Assembly (NCBI GenBank): GCA_964016985.1
Contig: OZ024827.1
Coordinates: 78,074,335 to 78,138,334 of the forward strand
Origin: Anodontia alba
Taxonomy: Eukaryota > Mollusca > Bivalvia > Lucinida > Lucinidae
DNA: 64,000 nucleotides
Direction of reading: 5' to 3'
Shown piece after piece: positions 11,690-23,140 of this stretch. The notes beneath the pieces are model-generated. The model made no database searches. It saw only the letters and a list, made by a program, of their open reading frames with translations, and was not told the DNA's origin. A program made the translations under genes and the position numbers. How positions within the stretch are numbered: the first letter of the stretch is position 1; each line of letters begins with the position of its first letter.

Positions 11690-11948
11690 TATGACGAAAA
11701 CATGCCTGTATAATTTGACACCCTTAAACCCCACTTTTTTTATGATAAAACTGGGGTTTACAGGGATATACATTATTTTTATTATTTCTGCTCGAAAACA
11801 TAGATTTTTGGTATTCGTTACATGTAGAACCGCCTCGCCGACTCTATGTTTTGAGCAGAAATATGAAAATAACAGTTTTTTTACCTGAAAAATTTCAGTT
11901 TTTGGAGGTGATTTTTCTATATATTTTAATAAGTGTGCTTTCATAATG
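11690..11948 (+). mobile_element. Family A fold-back, stem centre partly deleted
   Basis: Left end, H1, the outer core-stem arms and the right end are present. The right arm between GAACCGCCTCGCCGA and CTATGTTTTGAGC has lost about 25 bases next to the apex. Confidence 0.88.
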
Positions 11949-12129
11949 CAAATCAGACGCTGCATTAGAGGTTCCAGTCTTTGCATATGGTTTAGTCATT
12001 TATCTCTAGGAATATCTAAATTACATAACCAGGCATACCTAAAATTGAAATTGGACTCTTACAATATATAGTGTGTGAGGGGGATGTGGGCAAGGCCATA
12101 AAATCTGGACTCCAAACTTCCCTGTGATA

Positions 12130-12560
12130 CACAGTCGAACTTCATCTAATGAACTGCAATTAAACAAAGCTAAATCTACTCATACCGAAGCCCCATTTTT
12201 AGATTTACATTAATTTATCAATTTCAAACGGTTTTGTTTCATTTAACATTTATGACAAACGAAATGAATTTGATTTTGACATTGTTAATTGCCCGTTTTT
12301 GAATGGCGACATTTCTCATACTGCTTTTTATGATGTTTACTTTTCTCAGCTTATTCGGTTTGCAAACAAATTTCTATTCATTTGGCTGATTTCAATGAGT
12401 GTAACAAAACTTTGACTGCCAAACGTCTTCAAAAGTTGTATCGGTATCATAAACTTCGGAAAACTTTTTTCTAAGTTTTATCGTCAACACTAGGAATTGG
12501 TTTCTAATTGGCGGTCTCTCTGTACCCCGGACCTTAATTCCTGTATTGTTTTAAATATCT
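12130..12560 (+). pseudogene. Retroelement RT ORF, relic 2
   Basis: This copy reaches furthest upstream. It reads SSNELQLNKAKS then APFLDLH (12190-12210), then IYDKRNEFDFDIVN and SQLIRFAN before frame breaks. A PFLDL-like box just after the polymerase palm also occurs in Penelope-like RTs, so that class is possible but unproven. Stops follow within the LDLH segment and after 12400. Confidence 0.72.
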
Positions 12561-13095
12561 ATTCGGGCTGATAGGCATGGTGACCAGAACATGCTTGCCA
12601 GGTAATGCTTGCTTTCCATGGACGCCTGATTGCACCTCATTTATTTTGGGTCCATGTCTGTCTATCTGACTATTTATAACTTTGCCTTTGAATATGTCGC
12701 CTGTGGTTTTCCGATATCATGCTGGACAAGCGCTCTTATAAAATTAAGTGCGGTTACCCAACCTCTTGGCTAGAGATAGGGGTATGATAAGGAAGTGGGC
12801 TTTTGAGGTTTCCTGCTGATAACATGTGGTTTTTATTCTTTTCATCGAGTTCTTGCTCTGCAACATGCTGTGGTGGTCAGCTGCCTGGTCATTAACTTGT
12901 AATCAGATATCTCTCCTTTCTGCCGCAATATCACAGTAGAAATTTTAGTCTTTCTTTTTTCACATTTAAAGTCAATTTGAATTTTATAGGTAGAAAGAGA
13001 GGAAAAAGTTAATAGACTTTCGTTTTTCAATCGTCGAAATTGGTCCAGAAATAAAGTTTTGCACAGTTCGTATAGGTAATAAAAGATGCAGTACT
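12561..13095. other. No recognised feature
   Basis: Lies between RT relics 2 and 3. It may be a decayed part of the same insertion, but I see no readable homology. Confidence 0.4.
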
Positions 13096-13340
13096 GGGCC
13101 CAGTTGTTCAAAACTAACGATGTTGTTAGTTAACGATTCGTTAAAATTTACATCGAATGATACGCAAATATGCTGAAATTTTTTGCTGAAAAAAATGTGA
13201 GTAGCTTTTGCATTGCAAAAGCTACTCACATTTTTTCAGCAAAAAATATCAGAATATTGTATATTGAATCCGCTAAAACAGTTAACGAAATGACCCTTAA
13301 CGAGCTCGTTAAGCTAACGACGCTTTGAACAACTGGGCCC
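13096..13340. mobile_element. 245-bp MITE with GGGCCCAGTTGTTCAAA ends and a 60-bp palindromic core
   Basis: Perfect 17-bp TIRs (GGGCCCAGTTGTTCAAA at the left, its complement ending at 13340). The centre at about 13180-13240 is a near-perfect palindrome around TTTTGCATTGCAAAA. I see no clear target duplication, so the superfamily is open. A half copy lies at 38831. Confidence 0.88.
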
Positions 13341-13484
13341 TGGTTTTCTTGCTGCAGGAGTTAATTAGTTGTGTTACATAAGCTATGCATAATGATAAGA
13401 TAAGAAAACATGGTTTACAGTTTTAAGAGGCTAGTCCATCATGTGCGATTTTTGTATGTCTACCTCAGACTCATTCTAAATACG

Positions 13485-13650
13485 ATACCGAACTGAAAAC
13501 ACTACTTCTGTAAGGCCTAGCGGAGCTTAAAGTTTATGGTGACTTTGTTTATAGGTTTAGATAAAAAATGAAGGTAAACAGTAACTTCCTGATCAATTTA
13601 GTAAAATTGTCATTTGTTATAAACAAAAGGGGTATAGCGCTTGCTTAGCG
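13485..13650 (+). pseudogene. Retroelement RT ORF, relic 3 (short)
   Basis: Reads roughly LKTLLL, VYGDFVYRF and INLVKLSFVINK. This is the segment around the conserved YGDLVYKFRKIV block, with stops. Possibly part of the same decayed copy as relic 2. Confidence 0.6.
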
Positions 13651-13789
13651 GTTTACCTAATCACGGTTGTCCACATTTCTTATCTCTTGAATGGCACCCT
13701 CTATGATGGTCCCGACTTAAAAACTATTCATTTAGATGTTCTGACCGGAATTTTTTTATTTTTGTTTCTCGACTTACCGGTGTTCAACT

Positions 13790-13895
13790 GGTAGTTTTCG
13801 TTTGCTCCAGTATTCCAGTGGTGTTGTTTGACATCCAGGGATATCCAAGTGTCTCAGCATGTTGTTTCTGTTGAGTCCACATCTTAGCTTCATTT
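13790..13895 (+). repeat. Dispersed repeat E, plus copy
   Basis: Shares TATTCCAGTGGTGTTGT and TGTTTCTGTTGAGTCCACAT with the minus copies at 5525 and 52240. Confidence 0.65.
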
Positions 13896-14242
13896 TAGGT
13901 TTTATATGTGATTTCTCTGTTGCCCGCTATGACACGCGTATTGACCAAATATATTTTCTACCACTATCATGGAAGATGATGGCGACGGTTTGATTAACGT
14001 TAAGCTAGCTGTAGTCCATCCCGGCCCCAAGTAATTTATTACTGACCGTTCCAATGCAGCACTTTCTTTGTGGTACATTTTTGTTAAATGTTTCTCTTAC
14101 AAATGTAGTTCTTTTACAACTTATGTATGTTAAAGATTTATTCAATTAAGTTTGAGTAACAGAATTGCCACCATTTTTGGAAATGGCTGCCAACTCTGCT
14201 TGCAATCTGTTCTTGTTGTGGCTGTTTAATTATATTTGTCTG
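13896..14242. other. No recognised feature
   Basis: Nothing supported between repeat E and RT relic 4. Confidence 0.45.
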
Positions 14243-14835
14243 TTTTCGAAATTTTATCGCAGACACAGGGCGTTGGTAGAAAAATATGGTGTCAATCGGG
14301 AACAAGGTATATAGGAACCAAAATTGTACGGTGACATATACAGTGTAAAAATGTGGGGAAATCTAACTTTTCGGAACAATTCAGAAAACTAGTTAACCGT
14401 TATAAAAGAACATGATACAGCCTAGATATCATACGGCAGACTGCACGCCTAATTATCATCCCAATCACTGTTGATAGCTATACTTTGCTCTTTAATTGAA
14501 CGACGGTGGTTCGGGTCTCATATTCAAAAACGGCCTCCTCTGGAAGCTTTAACAAGTGGGTTGGGTTTTGATATGTCACTGGCTTGGTGGTCCGGCATAG
14601 TTCAACTATAAGTTTTCTTTATTTCTGGCTCGCAGTGGGTGTAGAACTAGCCATTAAATAAGTGTACTCGTCTTTGTTTATCATAGAGATTTATTTGATT
14701 TTTTTTATATTTTCGCTATGATGCATCGACTGAGTTGGTTGCCTTTATGCGAACCGAATATTCAAGTTTTTCTGTATTAAGAGTGTCATCGGGACCCAGG
14801 TGTAGTAAGTCGACTGTAAAAGTGCCTTACAGAAC
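14243..14835 (+). pseudogene. Retroelement RT ORF, relic 4 with downstream region
   Basis: Begins at FRNFYRRHRALVEKYGV-type sequence and runs through RQTARLIIIPITVDSY (14430-14478). Stops are at several points. The non-coding continuation (CTTTATGCGAACCGAATATT near 14745) matches the minus-strand relic at 54700-54780, which shows that both are pieces of one element including its 3' region. Confidence 0.78.
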
Positions 14836-15460
14836 CAAGAAAGCTTTGGAGCTGAATCTTGGTATATAGCATCGAGGTGTCAAGGTCTACGAAGTTTGTC
14901 CAAACGATGACCGTAAGTTGACCTTTGACCTTTTAACAGAAAGGTCAAATTTCCTTCCCCATGCATTTGTATGGAGAAAATGTTGAAAAGTCATTTTCTC
15001 AGAATGTATTAAACACTAATGGCTGATAATTTTGTCCTTTAATGGTTATCTGCCCTTGCCACTGAGCAATATACATGAATAAAATTTTGTAATTTTTAAG
15101 CGTTTTCTTCTCTGAAACTGCTCGAGCAATTTTCACCAGATTTCACATGGGTCTTCTGTCGAAAGGGTATTACCAATTTAATTAAATGGTTCTGCGCAAC
15201 TGAACAAGATGGCCGCCATGTCCTTATATGGTAAAAACTCATGAAAATCTTCTTCTCCAGAACCAAGAAAGCTTTGGGGCAGAATATTTGTATATAGCAT
15301 TGAGGACTCAAGCTCTACTTCGTTTGTTCCAAAGATGATCATAGGTTGACCTTTGTACGCTAAGGTCAAATTTGCATCTCTATAGATTTGTATTGGATGT
15401 GGGGTGAGATGAAAAACTTTTTTTTTTCAATATGTATTTAAGACTAATGGCTGAAACTTA
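14836..15460 (+). repeat. Alternating repeat G-F-G, period about 424 bp
   Basis: AGAACCAAGAAAGCTTTGG opens two G units (about 14833 and 15257). Each continues through TATATAGCATYGAGG, GGTTGACCTTTG and TAAGACTAATGGCTG-like phrases. An F unit (CTTCTCTGAAACTGCTCGAG to CAAGATGGCCGCCATG, 15096-15215) sits between them. F also occurs alone at 2955. Confidence 0.75.
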
Positions 15461-15545
15461 CAATGTATGATAAAAATAGTAAAACGTTTTAGTTAGGAAC
15501 AAAATTTGCCCCCCACCCTCACTTCCCTCATTCATGGGGGTTATC

Positions 15546-15747
15546 TTGCTCCTTAGGATCAGTTTCTCCTCTTTTTCACAATATCTTCAAAATATTTTCA
15601 CATTCAAGAGTCAAAATACATATTCATTTGTGAAATCTGGTCGTTCGATTTACTTTTGACCCAATTCTGCAAATCTGATATGTAGAAGTAGGGATATCTC
15701 AAAGTATTTCAGGTTGTCCTTTGGACTGAGATAACGAGAGTCGACAA
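15546..15747 (-). mobile_element. Half of a pogo/Tigger-like MITE, starting at the core apex
   Basis: Corresponds to the right half of the element at 41339-41672, from the palindrome centre (TTGCTCCTTAGGA) to the terminal GAGATAACGAGAGTCGAC. The left half is absent. Confidence 0.8.
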
Positions 15748-16004
15748 TATTTGTTCATTGCTTTTATTAGCTCTTAGTACTGCATGCACATATTCTATTT
15801 GCCATAACAAGATGTTTACATTCTTCCAATCCGTTTTTATATTATTAAAATGCCATTGCATTGCGGAACACATTTAGCACAGGCGTTACAGTTGTGTTCA
15901 AAAAAAGATAAAAGTGCAAAACATATTTAAATGTAGATGATCAGTTGTATTTGGATGTAGAATAAGAAATCTAAAAGCTTGCCTTCGGAAACAAAGGGCA
16001 CTCT

Positions 16005-16165
16005 AAAAAATGAAAATCGGAAACTCGGTTTTATTAAGTCTTTTCATATGCAATAATGTAATTTGCGAGGCTGCATACGCCCCACCCCCTAGCACCGGCT
16101 TAAGCGGTACTTGGCTTTCCAATTAACCAGAAATTCATTTAACTTAATGATCCTAACTATCTGTC
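16005..16165 (-). repeat. Dispersed repeat D, minus fragment
   Basis: Reverse complement reads GCCGGTGCTAGGGGGTGGGG ... AATAAAACCGAGTTTCCGAT. It also shows the intact TTAAGCCGG site used by the MITE at 6891. Confidence 0.78.
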
Positions 16166-16595
16166 TGTGTAATGACTCAGGTATTTATAACGGTTAAGCA
16201 TTAAATTTAAAACTGATTAAAATGGTTGGTGTTTGTTTAAGTATGCCATTACGACATCTCGTTATTTAGCGTAGTATCGCAGATAAAGGAGCAGAAAAAT
16301 ACTTTAACTCTTTTATTCCTGGGAAACACCACAGGGTAATAAGAACCAACATAAGATATATATAAACTCTATGGAATGATTTAGTAGCTTATATTTTTAT
16401 CTTTGGCAATTGGCAGCACACATATCGTAAATTGATACTACAGCGAATAACTGTTAAAGATTATCAGATAATCGGATTCTTAAACTACTGTATGAAGAAT
16501 GCAAAGACTGACATATTATCTTCACTCTAAATTACACCGCCGAGAATGCAATTAAACTAATGATCCGCAACGTCTGAAACGAACATTCAAACATG
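16166..16595. other. No recognised feature
   Basis: AT-rich; nothing supported. Confidence 0.5.
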
Positions 16596-16780
16596 TGCGC
16601 CAGGGGAAGATTCAGATCAGCCAGCGCAATCGTGCAATCTGACCAAAATCTTCACTGGACGACTTTTGGAGAGGTGAAGATATAAAAATTCTTCATGCGG
16701 AGAACAAACATTCTGATCAGACTGCGCGGATGAAAAAGTCGATTTGAGTCTTCGTTGGGCGCACATGTCAGTAGGTATAT
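16596..16780. mobile_element. GCGAAGAC-module fold-back, degenerate
   Basis: Arms around GATCAGCCAGCGCAATCG (16616) and ATTCTGATCAGACTGCGCGG (16711) through GAGTCTTCGTTGGGCGCACA (16757). The same module recurs at 24245, 28125, 36085, 36985, 43243, 43990, 48474 and 50471. Confidence 0.6.
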
Positions 16781-16914
16781 TTTCTGCCCCTACTGCTTTA
16801 ATGCGTTTAATACCCTTGAGAGAGAATTAAGAACTTATAAACAAAATGCAAGAATAGTTTCTCGAAATATCTGTTTATATATAATATCAAAAACTGAACG
16901 TTATTGATAATCAG

Positions 16915-16916
<2 letters not shown>

Positions 16917-16994
<78 letters not shown>
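16917..16994. repeat. (TA)n microsatellite, about 39 units
   Basis: Uninterrupted TA run. A Y-I repeat peptide on the minus strand is a translation of it. Confidence 0.97.
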
Positions 16995-16996
<2 letters not shown>

Positions 16997-17187
16997 TTGA
17001 AAATAAGTGCAGTAGAATAAAAACAAATATAAGTAAATATACCAAGATAAAATAACTTAATATTCCTAACGCATCACCTGCCAGTCTCCATTTAATAAAC
17101 ATCTATTGAAGGTATTACACATACCAGCAGGGCTGGAGTGTATAAAAAGTGAATCTGTCATTTTTGTTATTTTGCATAAATCACACC

Positions 17188-17345
17188 ATATCGCCTTCTA
17201 TGAGAAAAAAGTGTCCTTTTGGCTTTCTGCTTGTAGTGTTTTGATTGTGGTGTCGTTACTTTAAATACGTCCTTCTTTCCCTTTGGTGTCTTGGAACGGA
17301 AGGTGTTAGGTAATTGTATCGATTCCTGATCATTGCCTTCCTTTC
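17188..17345 (+). repeat. Retroelement 3'-region repeat, plus fragment
   Basis: Reads GGTGTCTTGGAACGGAAGGT, AATTGTATCGATTCCTGATC and TTGCCTTCCTTTC. The reverse complement is at 25675-25830. Confidence 0.6.
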
Positions 17346-17741
17346 TATTTATTTTGAAAGAAATTTCATCAAATCTGACAAAATAACACCATATCTTTTA
17401 CAGTAATAAATAAACGCATCAAAATGAAAGAATTCTAAATATAAATGAAGTAACCAAGAGAGGGCCACGATCAGAAAGTATAGCCTTTTCGAAGCACAGA
17501 AAGGTGAGGAAAAAACAATGGCAAAACAAAACGGCGCAATTACAATAACCGACGTACAAAGAAAGAAAAACTGTAACAGATCTAGAGGATTAGTCGCATG
17601 AAACGTCACCCATAACTCTGGTACAGCTCCAAATCTTTAGATGATTTGAATATTGTCGTTAAAATTCCATCGCAGCTATTGTGCTTGCGGAGAATGACAA
17701 GTATTTTGCTTTAAATACATATAAAGAAAGTTATTATAGTT
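17346..17741. other. Weak minus-strand 3'-region scrap at 17475-17580; otherwise nothing
   Basis: AGGTGAGGAAAAAACAATGG and CAATTACAATAACCGACGTA resemble 41060-41190. No gene. Confidence 0.4.
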
Positions 17742-18020
17742 CATCACGAAAACACGCCTATATAGTTTTGACTCCCTTAATCCCCACTTTCATATAGCAA
17801 AACTGGGGTTTACAGGGGTATACATTATTTTTCTTATTTCCGCTCAAAAACATAGATTATGGATACTCGTTAGAACCGCCTCGGCGAGGCGGTTCTAACG
17901 AGTACCAACAATCTATGTTTTGAGCAGAATTATGAAAAATATCAGAACTTTTATCTGAAAACTTTCAGTTTTTTGGTGGTAAAATTCTCAATATATTTGA
18001 ATAGGCGAGTTTTTGTAACG
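17742..18020 (+). mobile_element. Family A fold-back, full length
   Basis: Core stem 17838-17920 with apex CCTCGGCGAGG. H3 palindrome and right end GGCGAGTTTTTGTAACG are present. Confidence 0.94.
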
Positions 18021-18065
18021 TATTAGAATTCTTTTATATTATTTGCATGTTTATGTGTGCAAAGT

Positions 18066-18123
18066 ATGGTTTACTGGCAGGTATGTTTTTTTTTTTTTGT
18101 TTTTTTTTTTTGTTTTTTTTTTT
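18066..18123. repeat. T-rich tract with G interruptions
   Basis: Three T runs separated by single G bases. Confidence 0.9.
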
Positions 18124-18308
18124 GTTTTGTATTATTTTGTTTTTGCGAGGGAGGTTCAGACTTGTAGCAAATGAATGTCTTCAAATGGTCCATTATCATT
18201 TCTGTAGGACTGCAGGACTGCGGGATTGCATGCACTCCTTCCTCAATCCATTCTATAAGAGTTAATAGGTTATTGTTTATTTTTTTGTGTGTGTATGTGG
18301 CCTTTTTG

Positions 18309-18585
18309 CATCACGAAAACATACCTATATAGTTTTGACCCCCTTTAACCCCACTTTTATATAGTAAAACTAGGCTTTACAGGGGTATACATTACTTTTC
18401 TTATTTCTGCTCAAAATATAAATTGTGGGTATTTGTTATAACCGCCTCGGCGAGGCGGTTCTAACGAGTACCAACAATCTATGTTTTGAGCGGAAATATT
18501 AAAAATACCAGAATTTTTATCTGAAAACTTTCAGTTTTTGGTGGCGCAATTTTCAATATATTTGAATAGGCGTGTTTTCGTCATG
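18309..18585 (+). mobile_element. Family A fold-back, full length
   Basis: All parts present. It lies only about 290 bp after the previous copy, in the same orientation. The left stem arm has substitutions (TATTTGTTATAACC) that the right arm lacks. Confidence 0.94.
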
Positions 18586-19064
18586 GCTATTTGCAGTGTT
18601 TTTCTTTTCTTTTTTTTTTTTTTTTTTTTTATTTTTTTTTTTATTTGATCATGTTCGTTGGCTTATTGTTGTGTTTAATGGCTCATGTCTAGCATTATGA
18701 TGAAATTGTTGGGAATAAGGGAACTGGCTGTTTTGTTTTCTTTGATCTGTGGCTTTTGTACTGTCAGCCATGATCAAATTGCTCTTCTTCTTCTTCTTGG
18801 TAGGTTTGATCTGTGATTGTGGCTATTTCTGGGCATCTTGTTTACTATTTTTGAGATATAAAGTAACAACACAACAAAACACTTCCTCGAAAGAAACAAC
18901 AATCCTCATAATAATACAATAAATATTGTATGCCGTGGTACATATTAATGAGTGTATCATAACATGTCCAATTTGCTTCCATTACATGTCCCGTCTCAAA
19001 TATGTTGTAATCCACCGGGCATATGACTTTAATGAGACGTTGTTTAAACGTCATGTGCCCGCTT
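18586..19064. other. No gene; T-rich 18603-18643
   Basis: The T-rich tract is followed by unremarkable sequence. Confidence 0.5.
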
Positions 19065-19335
19065 GGAAGCTTCTGTACTCAGTAGCCTATATATATATAT
19101 ATTCTGCAAGTTAAATAAACTGTCTAAAAGGTTTGTCTTTGGAAACAAACAAAAAACAAAACAAACAAAAATATCGTCAATCGAAGTACCAAATTTATCG
19201 AGAATCTTCATATATATCATTATAGTTTTGCGAAATTGCATAAGCATCCCCCACGGCCCCTAGCATCGACTGAAGCGATATTCGAATTTCAAAGTAACCA
19301 AAGTGGGATCTATGATACCAAAGGAAATAAAATAT
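19065..19335 (-). repeat. Dispersed repeat D, minus copy
   Basis: Reverse complement holds GGGGCCGTGGGGGATGCTTA and GTTTGTTTCCAAAGAC-like landmarks. The interior carries a TA microsatellite (19088-19104). Confidence 0.6.
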
Positions 19336-20525
19336 AATATGTATGTAATTTTTACCTTTTAACTTCGTAAAATCTCTGATAAGGTTATTGTCAAATCGGT
19401 ACCTCAGTCATGATACCGATACGCCGCACTACGAGTGTAGATGATGTAACTTGACGTCATTTGAAACCCTCAAAAGAGTAGAAAATGGAATTTGAAGAAA
19501 ACAAATCATACACCTTGAATTAAAATACAGGAAACATTTCACTTGAGACTTGTAAACCTTAAAAACATATTCATGCTAATGTACTCGTTTGTTGATTAGA
19601 TTTGCAAATCACTCGGGAAATATTACCTTATTTTAAACTCAGGTTACACTGACAAACAGAAGTATGCACAGTTACAGAATGTTGCTACTTTATCTATTAC
19701 ATCTAACGATGCCACGGGCGGCTACAATACATTTCGAAATTACCTACTGACTATTTCAATGAGAATGTGAAAATATTACAGAATTATTAAAAACTATCAG
19801 ATAATCAACTTTCTATCTCAAATGCCTGCATAACAATCAGACAGAACTATGATAACATATGTTTAATAAATTACCAATTTTCTATCGCGGGACCGATAAA
19901 GTAATATATGGGGAAATACCTCAACAAAAGACCTTGTCTGTTCTATTAATTTACAATTGTTAGCAAGTTGTTTGTAAAACAAATTGTTTAGCAGACTATC
20001 CGTAACGCAACAGGTAAACATGAGCTATTATAATGCGTACTCTTGATTAATGTTTCCTGATACTCAAAGCAGATTACGAATAATTTTGAATTGAGGTTTA
20101 ACGGACCTGCCAAGGATATTATAGTAACATCGAGTCGTCTCTCAGAGAATAGGAAATAGAAAGGAAGAAAACGATAAATGAGAAAAATACACAAACACCT
20201 GAATTTGCTTCAAGTCAGACAAGAACCGTCCTGCCAAAAGCTTCATAAAGTTTCAGAATGTGGGCGCACCACTCTGCCCCCCATAGTGTTGCCATTGATA
20301 ATCGATCATCAGTCGCTTTTGTCTCTTGTGACTGATGATCGGAAAGATTTTGTATAGTCGACAAATCGGAAAAATGTATTTTTAGAAATATGTTTTTCTC
20401 ACGTTTCATTTTATAGGCAAGTTATAAAGAAATGAAACTCAAGAAATGTAAGTCTTTCTAGATTTATGGTCAATAAAAGTGAAAATAAATAAATAAAAAA
20501 AAATAAATACACTTAAATAAGTCAG
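19336..20525. other. No recognised gene
   Basis: About 1.2 kb of AT-rich sequence. Short ATCGATCATCAGTC / GACTGATGATCGG inverted phrases occur at 20300-20342. Minus frames at 19988-20194 and 20215-20409 are not recognisable. Confidence 0.45.
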
Positions 20526-20645
20526 CCCAAAATACTGATATTTTTTCTTATTTCTCCATGAAAACATATGTTGTAGGTACTCATTAGTGCGCTTCTAATG
20601 AGTCCCCATAACATATGTTTTCATGGTGAAATAAAAAAAAAAAGA
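20526..20645. mobile_element. Stand-alone core-B hairpin, copy 1
   Basis: TTCTTATTTCTCCATGAAAA ... GGTACTCATTAG ... CTAATGAGTCCCC ... TTTTCATGGTGAAATAA. The layout parallels the core stem of family A, with a different sequence in the outer stem. Confidence 0.8.
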
Positions 20646-20727
20646 TCGTCTGAATACCCCTCTTATTGATCAGGAGCAACGAATAAATACCTGGAAGAGG
20701 GCTAAATTAACATAGCTACAGATAATA

Positions 20728-20850
20728 CTATTTTTCTTATTTCTCCACTAAAACATATGTTGTGGTACTCATTAGAAGCACCTCAGCGAAGCGCTTCTAA
20801 TGAGTACCCACAACATATGTTTACGTTGATAAATAAGAAAGACATCAGCA
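20728..20850. mobile_element. Stand-alone core-B hairpin, copy 2
   Basis: ACATATGTTGTGGTACTCAT ... GCGCTTCTAATGAGTACCCA, apex near ACCTCAGCGAAGC. It is only 80 bp from copy 1. Confidence 0.82.
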
Positions 20851-21861
20851 TTTTTCGGACGAGTAAAGTTCCTTATCTGTTGCTATGATTAAGAGTGAAT
20901 ATATTTTCTATAAGTCGGTTATTAATCGATGATCAGTCGGTTTTACAAAACCGATGATCGACTATGAACTTCTGGCCGATTCCCAACACTAGCCATCAAC
21001 AGCACATTATTACGAAGAGCGTATTATAAAGATCTGGGGTTGGATCTTGTCATTAACTTAGTGAAAGAAAAGTTTAAGAGTACGAGAAAAGATACGTCTA
21101 CTTGATCACGATGGTTCAATTCTAACTCTTTTTTTTCCTAAATCGGTCAATGTTAATTGCATAAACAGGTTCTACAAAGGATGAACTTTGAAGCAATGAA
21201 CAAGCTCACAATATGGAAAACAACTGAAGTATTTGGACCAGACTAGCTATCAAACGGTTAGAAGAATATACAGAATTTACCCGTAATGTTCCGATATTAT
21301 TAAACAGTATAGGTACAGTCTATAATAAAAACTGCTCTCAAATAAGGATCTGTAAAAATATGCTATTCAACAACATATTAGACACGTTAACAAGTTGTCG
21401 AAAGACTATGTTCAGTACTTATGACTATTGCTGGTCATCTTTGATACTATTTTGCGTATGTTAAGGTTAGTGTGGAAAACAACTGCGGTGTTTGAATATT
21501 CCGGGCAAGTACGATAGGAATGAAATGCTCAAAATCTGTTCACCTTACGTTTACTTGATGGTAACATGTGCGTTCTGATGTGACTGATAAACGAGCTCAG
21601 CCTGAAATGCATTGATATTGTAGAGACGATTGTATATAGGCCGTCGATTGAACAACTTATCCCTGAAGTTTATCAGGTAAGTTCATATTAGCTAACACCG
21701 TCTCGTTGAGCGTTATCAGCTTTAAAAGTGGAAAGGGCAGGACAAACTTTTCTCGGTTTAGTTTTCAAAACTAGGGATGCTTTACTATATCATATATCGT
21801 ATATGGATATTAAGTGAAACTTAAATTCGTGTAGGAAGACGGTCCTACTTATGATATTTAT
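20851..21861. other. No recognised gene
   Basis: A short inverted phrase (ATCGATGATCAGTCGGTTTT / AAAACCGATGATCGA) lies at 20931-20966. Nothing else is seen. Confidence 0.45.
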
Positions 21862-22050
21862 TTAACCCTTTCATCCCTGAATTTTTTAAATGAAATCTTC
21901 TAGTTTTGAATTTGAACTTGTTCACTGTTGTAAATAGGGGTTTCAATCAAAAATCAAACAACAGGATGGCAAAGAGTTAGGCGCCGTTTCATCTGAACCT
22001 ACACTATTTGCTTAGTAATTGGGTTTCATCTGCCGAGCTGAAAGGGTTAT
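21862..22050. mobile_element. Probable TTAA-type MITE
   Basis: TTAACCCTTTCATCCC at the left and GAGCTGAAAGGGTTAT at the right. The right TTAA has decayed to TTAT. Only about 8 bp of TIR is readable. Confidence 0.55.
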
Positions 22051-22117
22051 ACAATTTTATATTTAGAAAATGAGTAAAACATTGAATTTCGCTTTACAAT
22101 AAAAGTAAAAATCTTAG

Positions 22118-22385
22118 ATATGACAAAAAAAGGTAAGGAAAAACTCCAGGGAGACCACAATTACAAGCCGCAGCCTTTCCCAGACACCAAGAGGAAGAGG
22201 AACAGACAAAACCAAACAAGCGCAAATCGATCAAACGTACGTAAAACACTAAGATTGGCTCTCTCTTCCCCAAGCGAGGTAATCGTAATGCTAAAAGGAC
22301 TGAAAAACACAAGAACAAAATAACAAAAGGCAAGACTAAAAACAAATCTCCTCGTATAATAAACCACAAAGCAACAAAGAGTAAG
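22118..22385 (-). repeat. Retroelement 3'-region repeat, minus copy
   Basis: Matches 54411-54600 closely, for example AAACGTACG, GGCTCTCTCTTCCCC and AATGCTAAAAGGACTGAAAA, in the same orientation. Frames of up to 114 codons here come from the repeat. Confidence 0.75.
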
Positions 22386-22505
22386 ACTTCGTTGTTTGTG
22401 CGTCTGTTGTTTCATATAGGGCATTTTTGTCACTGTTTTATCCTCATCTCTCCTTCTTATGGTGCCTCGGATAGGCTGTACGTCATGATTCCTGAGTATC
22501 TTCAC
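22386..22505 (+). repeat. Retroelement 3'-region repeat, plus copy, head to head with the previous one
   Basis: GTTTGTGCGTCTGTTGTTTC, TCCTCATCTCTCCTTCTTAT and GGTGCCTCGGATAGGCTG. The orientation flips abruptly at about 22386. Confidence 0.72.
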
Positions 22506-22865
22506 ATATACTTTTAATTTTTAATATGTAAAACCTTTTGCGAGTTTATACTCGTAGTAAATATATTGAAATGCAGTATGGTGCATGCATGTTATTCAAA
22601 ACTACTATTATTTAAACGCATGGCTGCACATATTTTCAAAGTAAACATACAAACCCTCTCCCAAATAAATTATATGCATTGGTAATAAATCATTTAGAGA
22701 TTATTCTACAGTATATAAGAGTATTAATCACTCAAAGGGGACTTTTAACAACATATAAGAATATCTGATATTTTGTTTATTCTCGGGTTCAGTAAGCCAA
22801 TATAGAATTATACGTACCATTTATGTGTGTTGTACTGTGATGTTTCGCTGTGAAAACTTACACAC
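22506..22865. other. No recognised feature
   Basis: Nothing supported. Confidence 0.5.
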
Positions 22866-23140
22866 CATCACGAAAACCTACCTATATATTTTGATCCCCT
22901 TAAGCCCCACTTTTGTGTAGTAAAACTGGAGTTTACAGGGTATACATTATTTTTCTTATTTCTGCTCAAAAAATAGATTGTGAGTACTCGTTAGAACCGC
23001 ACCGGCGAGGCGGTTCTAACGAGTACCCACAATCTATGTTTTGAGCAGAAATATGAAAAATATCAGAAGTAATATCTGAAAACTTCCAGTTTTTGGTGGT
23101 GAAATTTTCAATACATTTGAATAGGCGTGTTTTCGTAATG
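22866..23140 (+). mobile_element. Family A fold-back, full length
   Basis: Clean ends (CATCACGAAAAC, GTTTTCGTAATG). It sits at the left edge of a 3'-region repeat that starts at 23141. Confidence 0.95.

Noticed and set aside
11537..11986. 149-codon minus-strand open frame
   Set aside because: More than half of it is a family A fold-back read in reverse, with the rest flanking AT-rich DNA.
16911..17102. Hydrophobic frame that could look like a membrane protein
   Set aside because: Half of it is the (TA)n tract and the rest has no recognisable sequence.
20300..20966. ATCGATCATCAGTC / GACTGATGATCGG inverted phrases as a possible transposon pair with 20931
   Set aside because: Arms are short and the sequence between has no matching second pair. 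A link to the hAT-like ends at 26010 is too weak to claim.
22161..22505. 114-codon minus-strand open frame with a hydrophobic stretch
   Set aside because: It spans two oppositely oriented copies of the retroelement 3'-region repeat, so the protein is a junction artefact.
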